Source: Malurus cyaneus samueli (Eukaryota > Chordata > Aves > Passeriformes > Maluridae). Taken from it: a stretch of DNA of 64,000 nt. Location: contig CM019227.1 of the NCBI GenBank assembly GCA_009741485.1, forward strand, positions 16,477,015 to 16,541,014, written 5' to 3'. A model generated the notes under the pieces. The model did not search any database. It saw nothing but the letters and a program-made list of their open reading frames with translations, and was not told the origin of the DNA. Made by a program: the position numbers and the translations under genes. This document shows, in pieces, positions 28,005 to 38,864 of this stretch. Position 1 is the first letter of the stretch. Every line of letters begins with the position of its first letter.

Positions 28005-31000
28005 ATGGCGCGGCGACCCTCGCCCGCTGGATCGGCCGCTCAGGTGCGCCCGGACCCTGCCCGCCCGCTCCCCGAGCCCCGCCGCCTCCCTGTGCCCCTC
28101 ACCGGCAGCGTGTCCCAGTGTCCCCCTGCCGTGGGCTGGGCTGCCCCTGTATCCTGTCTCAGTGGGTCATGCAGTCCCCATGTTTCACCCTGTCGGCGCA
28201 GAGCGGTTTCGGGGAGCGTACTCCACACTTGTGGGGGGCTGTGTCCTGCCCGTCCTTACCTGTCTCTGTCCCCCAGGTGTGCTGCCCCTGTGCCGCCGGC
28301 CCCCAGCGTGGGACAGGGCCACCCGGCCGCCCCCCAGCCCCCTGCAGCCGCCCGGCCTCCCGCTTGCTTCGTGTCGTTCCTTCAGCAACAACAAAATTCA
28401 GGTGGAGCTGGACGAGAGCTCAGGTACAGCAGGTGGCACCTCTGCCGTGTTACATGCACTCCAGGGGCATTGTCAGGTACAGGCAGGGTCCGATCTGTCC
28501 GTGTCCCATGGCACGTGTGGCTCTGGGCATGGAAAGTCACCAAAGATGTTATAGCTCCGGCTGCTTAGGACCTTCGGGGAAAAGTGTTTGGGGTTGGGAG
28601 TCTCACCAGTCGTGGATACTTCAGGTGGTTGGTGCCACAGGCAGATCCTGGCTGTCACTGTCCCCTGTCTGTGCGTTGTCCCCTTTGTGGGGTCCCTGCT
28701 TTGGGCACCTGGGAGAATGGCACTGCTCCATTAGGGAACAGCTGTTGGAAATTTCCATGATCTGGCTACCAGGAGTAGCTGTCATGGGGCCCTGTCCCTG
28801 CACTGAATGAAGGTTCCTCTTCTTGTGGTTTCCCAGGTCTGGCTGGGTGTGTCCTTGTGCTGTCCCCAGCTGGACATGGCTGCGGCATGCAGGGAGGACC
28901 TTTTGGGTAAGGCAGTGCTGTCTGGGTGGGGATAAAGGCTCAGAGCCCTTCCCGTGGTGCTGGCAGGTGTGTGACCCCTTGGGCACAGGCTGTTTGCAGG
29001 GACAGAAGCTGTAGGCTTGACCTTACCCTTTGAGCCCAGAGAGGAGGGAACTGTTGGGCAGCATGGCCCTGAAGGTGGCTGGGCTTTGGGACACCTGAGG
29101 TGCCACCACACATGGCCTGGTCCGTGCTCCAGGTCCACCACCCGCTGAATGACCCTGGCCTGTGGGTGGATCTGGGCAAAGACAGGACCTTGCCCTTGTT
29201 TCTGCTGCTCTGGAAACTTTTAAACAGGCAGGAGTGGGAAGGCATGGTTTGGTGAGCAGGGAAACACTGGGCAGGCAGTGTGAGCTGCTCTGGGGGAATC
29301 TGATGTCCCTGTGTTTACCTTGCACAGGCGTTGCCATGATGAAGTTCAAGAGTCCCCCAGTCAACAGCCTCAGCCTGGAGTTCCTCACCGAGTTTTCCAT
29401 AAGCCTGGAGAAGCTGGAGAATGACCGGGCCTGTCGGGGTGTGATCATCACCTCTGTAAGTGTTTGCTGAGTTTGGGTCACTGGTCAGTGGCACAAGAGG
29501 CACCTTGGATTGGCTCTTGGAAGGGCTGTGATCGTTCTTCTGTGGCCTTATTTAGCAGAAGAACAACAACTGAGTGTTGTTCTTTGTCATGAAAATCAAA
29601 TCTGCTTATCTGCCAACCTGACACATCCTGTGACATCTCCTGGCTCGCCCACAGGGAGCTGCTGGGAGATGCCAGTGCTTATTTTCATATCTAAATCGTG
29701 GGGACTAAGTGGTGCCTGGGAACGGGACAGGACAGATTTTGTGCTCTGTGGCTGATGTACTCACACAGGGACCCTGACAGTGACAAATCGTGCTGCAGAG
29801 GCCCAGCACTGCAGGCTGTGGTGATGGGATGATCTAGGCCATGGGAGCACTGAGGAGATATTTTCAGAACCCCAAAAGACCCTAATTTATATCACATATT
29901 CATCACTTTCCCTTCTCTCCAGCCTTCAGGCCAAGAGCTAAAGGGTCCATCCTGCCCCGTGACTCTCAGTGACATCTGTCTATTCCCAATTCCAGGCTGT
30001 CCCCAAAATATTCTCATCTGGCCTGGACATCACTGAGATGTGTGGGAAGAACGTGGAGCACTACGCCGAGTTCTGGAGAGCTGTGCAGGAATTGTGGCTC
30101 CGGCTCTACGGCTCCAACATGGTGACAGTGGCTGCAGTCAATGTACGTCCCTTGGGCCCGCCTTCCTCGGGTGGGATTGTCACCTGCTGAGGCTGCTCTG
30201 CACCGTGTGGGCAGGGAGAGCTGAAAAAACAGGCTGAAACAAATCCAGAGATGTATCTGTTGGGGGATCTGGGAGAAAATCCATGTCTGTCAGCTCTGTG
30301 GGGTGTGGGAAGGTACGAAAGCGTGGGATGCTGCAGGCTCTGTGTAAGCTGCAGCACTGCTGGGGTACAGCAGCATTTCAGCATTTCCAGCAGGTTTTGC
30401 TCCTCCAGCCATGGTTCTTGGCCAGCAGGGAAGTGCTGCTGGAATCTCCATGTCCACGGATGGGTTGTTACATTCTTGGTGTCTTGTTTTCATTTTCCAG
30501 GGCGGTGCTCCCCTGGCAGCTCACGGCAGTGTCTGTCCACAGCCCCCCATTGAAGGCGCCTGGGTTTTCTCTCAGGCATCCTGTGCAGGGCTGAGCAGCA
30601 CCAAGCCATGGCAAAGATGGTCACAAATGGAAGGGAAATCTTCCCTGTGAGGGGGGTGAGGCACTAGAACATGTTGCCCAGAGAAGCTGTAGCTGCCCCA
30701 TCCCAGGTTGGATGGAGCTCTGAGCAACCTGGTCTAATGGAAGGTGTCCCTGCCTGTAGCAGGGAGCTTGGAATGAAATGGGCTTTAAGGTGCCTTCCAA
30801 CCCAAACCCTACTGTGATTCTATGAAACTCTGAAAAACATTGGAAATTTTCTTAAGGGCTGTTTTGAATCAGGTGATGAGAAATTTGAGGGAAATCTGCT
30901 CTGTCTTCCTGGTATCTTCCCTTCTCTGGAGCAATCAGCAAGGCTGAGGGATGTTTGTAACCATGTCCTGGACTCACTCTGTCCTTCTCTCTGCCAGGGG

Positions 31001-33491
31001 TCCAGCCCAGCCGGGGGCTGCCTCGTTGCCCTGTCGTGTGACTACAGGATCATGGCAGAGAACCCCAAATTCAGCATCGGCCTGAACGAAGCCCAGCTGG
31101 GCATTGTGGCTCCCTTCTGGTAGGCCAGTGCCTCCCGCTTCTAGCATCATGTGTAGGTCTCTAAAAAGAATTCATCTTCAAGGAATTAATCAGTTCAGCT
31201 TGTTGTTGTGGTGTGGTTTGTGTGTCAGGGATCAGGTATTTGTAGCTGCAGGAGATGACACCTCATTTCTGACCTGTCCTGCAGGTATCTGAAAAGCTTT
31301 CAGCCTGCAGAATGTCCTCACATCCTGCACCAACAAAGACCTCAGTTCTCACCCTGCAGTCAACTCCAGAGTGAGTGCTGGGACATCTCAGCAGTCAGGC
31401 TCAGTCTGGGAATGTGCTTTTCTCTGAGTACATGCTGTGTACCTGCAAAATCCCATGATGTGGGGATCTCTGAAAGCGTGGGGACACTGAAATACTGATA
31501 CACAGGCCCTTGGTTGCCCTAAGAATGTATAAATTTGCTGTTGGAAAGGAGCTTTCAGTCACAGCAAGTGGGCACAGCTGGGACTTACAGGCACTGAGGG
31601 TAAAGAGAGCAGCTTTCATGCAGAGGAGAAGGATTCTCTTGGGGTACTACCAAAAATGGCTCTTCTTACACTATTTTGAGATTGTGATTGACCCCACAGC
31701 TGCTGTGGCAGTGGGACCAGGATGTCTGGGTGAGCTGCCCCTGACCGTGGCTTTCCTTCCATCTCTTGCAGGTTTAAGGACACTTTTGTGAATGTTGTGG
31801 GACACCGAGTTGCCGAACGCTCCCTCCAGCTGGGCTCTCTCCACCCCGCACCTGAGGCCCACAAGTTGGGGCTCGTGGATGAGCTGGTGCCGGAGGAGAA
31901 GCTCATGGAGAAGGCTGCGGCTGTCATGGCACAGTGGCTGGCCCTTCCTGGTAAACCTCTGGCAGAAGAGGAGGGGTCCTGGTCTGAGTGGGAAGCACAG
32001 ATACCAGGGCTGGTTACATAACAGTTTCCTTTAAAAGGGAAGGCGTGGGTGGCTGGGAGGTAGGAAAGCTCAGCAGAGTGATTCTGGTAGCCATGGGCTA
32101 ATGGAGCGGGACACTGTGCTAACGTTCAGGGCATGTGGCTCTGGCTCTGCTCATCCTGGCAGCCCTGCTCAGTCGATCTGGAGGTGTCTGAGCTCCACAG
32201 ACAAACTGAATCTGTGTCTGTCAGTGGAGGTGTTAGCCCAGGAAAGCTGCCATGGAGTCGAGGGAGCAGGCTGGGTGAGAGCTGGGTGGCTGCCAGGCCG
32301 CTTTTGTGGTCTGAATCAACTCTTGGCACTCTGCTGAGCTGGGGATGGCAGTGATGGGGGTGTGGGTGAGGACAGACAGACCGTGCAGGCGTCGTGTTTG
32401 GGTTGCTCTGTGACTGCAGCACAAGGTTCCTGGGTTGGGAGAGGGCTCTCCACAGATCTGAGCTGTCCTAGCCCGTGCCATCTTTCTTCCCCGGTGTCCT
32501 GTGAGTGACACCTCACCTCAGATTTGGGAGCACATCTCAGCTGTGCCCTCTCATGACTTCCAGGAGGCCCTGTGTAGATCCTTCCCCTGCATCAGAGCTG
32601 TGTCTGGTGAGGGTGACTGTAGCACCCAGGTGCTGGAGCAGTTTGGGCATCACTGTATGTCGGGGGAAGGGGGTCAGGCATCATTTCACTGTCACCGAGT
32701 GCATGAGTAAAACATCTGTGCTGCAGATGTGCTGCCATATCACTGCAGCTGGCTCTGTGGGTGTGAGCAGATGTGTGCTCAGGGCCTCAGTCAGCTCCAC
32801 CAGCCCCTACGGCTCCAGCAGCATCCATGTATCCATCTGGAGTGGCACAGGCCCAGGGATGAGCTGAAGGGAGCAGTGCTGCTGGCTTTTGTACAGCCTG
32901 GTTGGTAGGAGCAGACTGTCTTGCCAGGGATTGAAGGGGTTGTTTCAGGAGAGCTTTAGAACCACAGCAGTTTCAACTAACAAGGAGTTTTGTTTGGTTA
33001 CTGCTGTCCTGAGCCTGCAAGTGTGTGTTGGGGGCAGGTATTGGGAAGAGGCTGAGCTCTGGAAGGCACAAAGAGAAGGAGGTACACAGCTTTTTGTCAT
33101 CTGTGTATAACAGTCATCTCACTGAACAGTACAACCATAATTTATTGTATGAGAATATATCCAGTTCAGCTCCCAGCTGGTGGGTTTTTCTTACCCCTTT
33201 CCCTGCTGGTTTCAAAGCACTTTGCTGTGTGATCCCTCCCCATTACACTGGCATTTGGTGGCTTTGAGAGCTGGTCAGGGGTGAGGACAGGGCATGCTCC
33301 TCATCCTTGCTGTCCTTTCCACAGACCATGCCCGCCAGCTCACCAAGACCATGATGAGGAAGGCGGTGTTGGACCGCCTGGTGGCTCACCGGGAGGAAGA
33401 CATCAAGAACTTCATCACCTTCGTGTCAAAAGAGTCCATCCAGAAGTCCCTTCGCATGTACATGGAGATGCTGAAGAAGAGGAAGAGCTGA
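28005..33491 (+). CDS. ECI1: ECI1, mitochondrial enoyl-CoA delta-isomerase 1
   Basis: It moves cis-3/trans-3 double bonds to trans-2 during beta-oxidation of unsaturated fatty acids. Exons are 28005-28043, 28348-28423, 29328-29455, 29996-30142, 30998-31119, 31772-31950 and 33325-33491, giving 285 aa (human 302). Visible parts are an Arg/Ser-rich presequence ending CRSFSNN, the crotonase core (MMKFKSPPVNSLSLEFL), oxyanion-hole loops FSSGLD and SPAGGC, catalytic Glu in IGLNEAQLG, and a C-terminal helix (KESIQKSLRMYMEMLKK). Exons 3-7 are certain. The exon 1-2 junction is a choice: the acceptor at 28277 looks strong but is out of phase with the ATG at 28005; the acceptor after CTGCAG at 28347 keeps frame. 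It is tail-to-tail with DNASE1L2, as in human. Confidence 0.92.
30640..30832 (+). mobile_element. CR1 LINE 3' fragment
   Basis: It contains TTGCCCAGAGAAGCTGTAGC, GGTTGGATGGAGCTCTGAGC and the CR1 end CCTTCCAACCCAAACC plus GTGATTCTATGAA. It lies in the ECI1 intron between 30142 and 30998, in gene orientation. Confidence 0.8.
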
Positions 33492-33803
33492 GGATCCAGC
33501 TGGTCCTGGGGGATCGAGTCACCCTCTGAAATGCTGCAGAAGCTGTTGGTCTGACAGTGAAGCCACCTGCAGTATCAGCCACCGGTGACGTGCCACCTGC
33601 TCCCATGGCCGCCCCAGCCCCTCCTTTCCTTTGTGCCTGTAGAGTGCCTGACACCACTGCTGCCTTCCCTGAGGGTGGGGAGAGCCCTCTCAGCCCCCCG
33701 AGAAATGGACAGGGACAGGGTCTCAGCATGCTGTGGCCCAGGCCCGAAGCTCCTTGGATGTCCTCCCTCCTGTCCAACACTTAATCATGAAATGAGGTTT
33801 GCC

Positions 33804-33809
33804 AATAAA
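33804..33809 (+). terminator. ECI1 polyadenylation signal
   Basis: AATAAA lies 312 bp after the ECI1 stop. DNASE1L2 ends only about 250 bp further on the other strand, so the two 3' ends converge closely. Confidence 0.75.
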
Positions 33810-34061
33810 TCTTCAATGAGATAGGAGATGGATGCTTTGTTCCATGGCTTGTCTGTGTCACAGTGTCCTGGCTGGTGGCCTGTCCTCAGGCTCTGGTTCA
33901 TGGGGCTGGAGGGTCTGGGCACAGCCAGCTGCCATCCTTCTCCAGGCAGAGATGTGGAGCAGCCCGTGCACAGGGCCTGTGCATCAGGCTGAGTGGAGCA
34001 CCTGCATGGGGTTGGTGGTGGGAGCCTGAGCTGGATCCTGGTCTGTGGCTGCAGGAGGAGC

Positions 34062-37000
34062 TCAGGCCGTCAGCTTCACCTCGACCGGGTAGTGGTCACT
34101 GACTGCCAGGGCCTGCAGGAGGGCGAGAGGTGGGAGATGTTCAGTGAGCCCCTCACCCCTCCCTGTGCTGGTGGGGCCAGCAGGATGGTCAGTTGCCCTG
34201 CCAGAACCTTCTGACTGCTGGCGGGGGGACACTGGCTGTCCCCAGCCCCAGGACTCTTGACACATAAAACTCCAGTTTTGGCATCTCATGGAGAGGTGCC
34301 CAGGCGTGGCTTGGGGCAGGCACTGGCAGGGGACCACCAGCCCTCTGAGCCCCCCATGCCTCATTTGGGGGCTCTGTGCCAGTGATGGATAGTTGAAGAT
34401 TGGCTTGGGATGTCCCATACCCTGAGTCCTGCCCATGGAAGACCAGAAAAAACCTTGTGCATCTCTTCCCTGTGGGGACAGGCAGTGACCCCAAATTCCC
34501 TGTCCTATGTACACCCTTGGGTCCTGTGTCACCCTGAGCTCCTTGAACAGATAAGGGCAGCCCTGAGCCTGGGCCAGCCCAGCTTTGGTGCCTGTTAGAG
34601 CCCCAAATGTGTGATCCTGGCTCACCTCCTCCTGGTCCAGCTGGAAAGTGCGCTGGAAATTGTAGATTCCGGCTGAATTGGACACGATGCTTCTCTTCAG
34701 CTTGTTGCCACACACCACAATCCTGCCAGGCAGATGTGGATGCTGGGTCCCACTCCTGCCCCTGTTGGCACTGTGGGGGGGCCAGGGGGTCCCCAGAGTG
34801 CCAGGGAGGGGGACAGTGGTGCCATGGTGGCAGTGCTCACCTGTCATAGGCACAGTCTGATTTGCCCACAGTGGTGTCGGCGCTGTCGGGGAGCAGCCAC
34901 TTGAAGATGTCGCTGGTGCGCAGGCGGATGGATGACCAGTCACCCGGCTGGACGTAGGAGCAGTCGGCATTGAAGTCCCCCAGGAACATCATGTTCTGCA
35001 TGGGGGAGATGAGGAGCTCGTGGTGTGGGTGGTGGGGCTGCCCCTGCCCCCAGCCCTCCCTTGGGGTGACAGGAACCCACCATCATGGGGCAGGAACAGG
35101 ACCCCATCCCAAGGCACCAGGTGTTCTCGCCATGGAGCAGGGTCCCAGTGTGGGTCAGTCTGGGGCTCAGTGCCCACCCTCAGTGCCCTCCCCAGTGCCA
35201 GTGACACTCACATCAGTCCCCCACTTCTTGATGATGGCCAGGTAGACGTCATAGAGCGCGTCAATCTCAGCAACGGCATCGTGTGGGGCCGAGTGCAGGG
35301 GCACCAGCACAAACTCCTTCACCTCTGCCAGGGGAGAGGGATGTCAGCCCCACGGCCACACCATGCCACCACCCGTGGCCACTTGTCCCCCCACTTACTG
35401 GTGCTGGGTGCTGAGACCCTGAGGATGAAGGGTGCCCGGCTGAAGACATCCTGGGGGTCCTCGTATTGGTAGGTGTCCACCACAGACACAACATCTGTCC
35501 TGTGGGAACAAAAGGATGGTGACCCTGGAACTTGGCACAGCCCCTGTGTCCCCTCCATGGTGCTGGTGGTCCAGCAGTGCCATGGCACAGGTGCCAGCAT
35601 TGCCAGCCACATTACCTGTAGATGAACAGGTACATCTCCTTGTAGTTGTCCCGTCCCAGGGGTCCACTGATCTCATAGTCATATGGGGATTTGGATGCAC
35701 TGGGGAGACACAAAGTTAGGACAGTGAAGTGGCTGGGACCATCCAAGACTGGCCTTGGCATGTCCAGGAGCTGGGTGGCCCCAGGGTTTGCACCAGCTGG
35801 TCCTGCTCTACAGTCCCTGTGGGTCATTGTGCCCTGGCTGTGGGGTGACATGAGGTGTAGCACCCCAGACCTCTCCCTGAGGTGACCCCTTGGGCACAGC
35901 GTGACATGGGGCGCCTCCTGCCACCCCGTTCTCTGCAGGGACATTCCTCACCTTCATTTGCAGCAGAGCTAAATTAGGTCAGTGAGCAGCCTGGGGCCGT
36001 GCAGCACCCAGCGTCACCCTTCCTGCCCAAGCTGCTTTGTGGCCGTGCTGGAGGGGACACGGAAGGGGCAAGGACATGGGCTGGGCGTACCTGCTCAGGG
36101 GCACGCGCTGCCTTTTAACACGGCAGCAGCAGCTTCTGCATGATCCTGAGCCATCCCTTTCCCAAAAGGGGGTCAGTACCCAGCTGGTGGAGGGGCTGGC
36201 ACCCTGCTGTGGCCAGTTTTAACCCACCCCAGCAGCCCCTTTTCCTTCTAGGGTGCCAGAGCCACCCACCAAAAAGCATCATGCACTGTTGGGTCCATGC
36301 TGGGGTCCCCCTGCCACTCACAGGCTCTTGGGGTGTGAGATCTGCCTGTCCCTTCATCCCCCCCTCTTGCTTCTGCCCTGTCCTGTTGGATGTCAGAGAC
36401 CAAGCTTGCCAGAGCTGAAATTCCTTTCCATCCTGTGTGCTCTGGTGAACTTAGAGCTTGCAGAAGGAATTTGCACAGCTTGTATCCCCATCCCCCTCAC
36501 CAGATTAATCCTGATGTTGTTTTTAGTGCCTCCCAATTGCCTCTGTGTGTTTCTCCTATTCTTCCCAAAAATAAACTCTCTGTTGGTGGACAACTTTTTT
36601 TGCTTTTTACTGCTTAGGCAGCTTGGCCTTCCCTGCTGGTGCTGCCATCCTGTCCCCAGCCCCTCCTGTACCTGTTGAGCTGCTCCATGAGCTCGGTGAC
36701 GGCGCTGAGGTCGGAGTCGCGCACCTCCTGCACCAGCACCACGTCGTAGCGGAGCAGGACCTGCGAGGCACAGAGGGACAGCGGTGCTGGGACACAACCT
36801 GCTACCAGCTCAGGGCCAGTCTGCCACCTGTCTCCGTGTCCCTCGATGGCAGGGCAGATGTCCCCATGGGGAGCTCAGAGGGACTGTAGGCTGTCCCTAA
36901 TACCCCACCTTGGTCCCCACCAAGCCTTCATCCGCCCAAGGCATCCCCAGCACTGCGATGCCAGCCCATCCTCAGCCCTGTCCCCATATGTCCCTGGCAT

Positions 37001-37202
37001 AGGAGCCCCAGTGGGGTCTGTCCCAGCACACAGCCCATCCCCACATTGCACTCACATTGATGATGATCTCTGCCACTTCCTTGTTGGACATCTTGGTGTC
37101 ACCAAAGGACTGGATGTTGAAGGCACCGACGCGCAGCGTGGTGGTGGCCGGGGACAGGAGAGCCACAGCCAGCAGGGACAATGCCAGTGTCACGGTCCCC
37201 AT
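34062..37202 (-). CDS. DNASE1L2: DNASE1L2, secreted DNase I-like endonuclease
   Basis: A DNase I-family nuclease that cuts DNA with Ca/Mg; in mammals it acts in cornified skin tissues. Exons 37056-37202, 36672-36760, 35616-35699, 35399-35499, 35212-35324, 34841-34995, 34626-34722 and 34062-34112 give 278 aa. There is a signal peptide of about 20 aa, then LRVGAFNIQSFG (active-site Asn), LVQEVRD, NYKEMYLF (catalytic Glu), PLHSAP (catalytic His), [19 protein letters not shown] and SDHYPVEV (second catalytic His). All catalytic residues are present. The small CxxC loop of DNASE1 is missing (VDTYQYEDPQDVFSR), and SDIFKWL and VGKSDCAYDR are L2-like; this and its place beside ECI1 give the name. The long proline insert of human L2 is absent. 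Confidence 0.92.
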
Positions 37203-37621
37203 TCTTACAGGATGGATGCTGGGTCACTCGGATGCAGTGATGGGAGCTGAACTTGGAAAATTACTTTGGATTTGGGGCAGAGGCAGAAAGGAAGATGTAG
37301 ATTCTTTCCGAGTTCTGATGTGTGACTGTGTGTCCTGGTGGGCACTGTCCAGGGCAGTCTGCTGCCTCACCAGTCCCACAGGAAGCTAAACCCTGTCCCA
37401 CCACAGTGAATCTGCCTCTGCCAGCTCCAGGGATCACCCAGCTTCACTCCCCACCAGGATGTTTCATCACCCACCAGCCCTATCCACCACTGCTGGGCAC
37501 CCCAGGCTGTTCCATAGCCTTAAACTTCACCAGAGGCCCCCCAGCTGGGGTAAGGAGCAACTCCTCATCCCAGTCTCTCCCAGTTCACAGCTGAAGGAGC
37601 TGAGCCCAGATCCGTCCTTAC

Positions 37622-37646
37622 CTTGCTGAAAGCGCAGCACCTCTGC
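37622..37646 (-). other. DNASE1L2 non-coding exon 1 (predicted)
   Basis: The minus strand has a TATA-like GGGAATAAAG (37671-37679 region) about 25-30 bp before an inferred start, and then a consensus donor CAAG|GTAAGG ending the exon at 37622. It would splice to the coding exon just before 37202. DNASE1 has the same layout. The 5' boundary is approximate. Confidence 0.45.
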
Positions 37647-37699
37647 CCTGCCGGCAGCAGGATGGGCGGCTTTATTCCCAGCGGAGGTGCCGGCAAAGC

Positions 37700-38864
37700 A
37701 GGATGAGTCGGACACCCCCGTGGGGGTTTTGGCATAACTCTGAGCTCCTTCCCACATTGGGAAACCAAAAATCCCACAGGGACAGGGTGGGGCCAGCCCA
37801 GCCATCCCTGTGCTGACACAGCAAAGGACAGGCAGGGAGACTTGACAGCGTTGGGGCATCCCTGTGGGTCTGGGTGGGCATGTGGGACTTGGGAGGCTGC
37901 CCTCTGGGGTGGCCCCCAGATCACAGAGTGGGCATGGTAGCCACGCAGGAGGTGAAGGGCGCTGGCCCTAACTGGGTGATTCAGACGGTGTAATTAGAGG
38001 GGAGAGAAGAAAATGGCCGGTGCCTGGGTCAGGCAGGTGAGCACTGCCAGCCACGGCAAGAGGAGATGGCTGCAAATCCCTGCAGCAGCCCCAGTGTCAC
38101 CCAGAACAGCCCCACTGGTGACCCAAAGCAGCCCCAGGAGGGCTGGCATTCCCCGTGCCAGCCCACAGCATCACCGTGGCCCATGGCGTCACCCCCGGGT
38201 GACGATGCAGCAGGTGGCTCAGACATCTGTTCATGCCGGGACTTGCCGGGCTCCCGTGTGCACCTCCAGGTTTTGCATCCTCACACCCAGTCTCGGGATG
38301 AGTCCGGTGTCCCTCAGTGCTGTGTCGGCACCGAAACCCCCTGGGAAGCACCAACCCCCCGGGGAACTGACACATCCTCCCTGCACCCTGGCCGTCAGCG
38401 CCCCATCAGCCGCCCCGCAGCCAGGCAGTTCTGTCAGGATGTGGCCCCGTGAGCTGGCAGAAGAGCATCCTGCACCCTGGAGAGCCTGGAGCATCCCAGC
38501 CCCATCCCAGAGCCCCTGCTTCTGCCACCATCAGCTGAGAGGGGAGCAGCGCTCACCACCCCAAGGGTCTGGGTCTCTTGAGCACAGGAGGTCACCCAGC
38601 CCTGGGGACATTCCTGGGAGGGGGCTGAAGGGCTTGGGTGCTGGGAGCTGTTGGGGAGACTGAAGGACCTCCCCTCCAGAGCTGCAAAGGCAGGGAAAAG
38701 CTCAATTTTAATGGAAGCAGAGAGCATCCCCCTTCCACAAGACCCCAGAGTGGCTCCTTGCAGAGACAGTGGGCAGCTTGGCTGGCACTGGTGGCATGAG
38801 GGCTCCCACGAGGGACACAGGTGCATGCTGCGGTGTCCTGGTAGCCACCGGCGCAGGGACAGGC
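37700..38864. other. DNASE1L2-DNASE1 intergenic region
   Basis: GC-rich spacer between two tandem minus-strand genes. It should hold the DNASE1L2 upstream promoter and the DNASE1 3' UTR. I see no coding exon and no clear AATAAA on the minus strand close to the DNASE1 stop. Confidence 0.5.
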
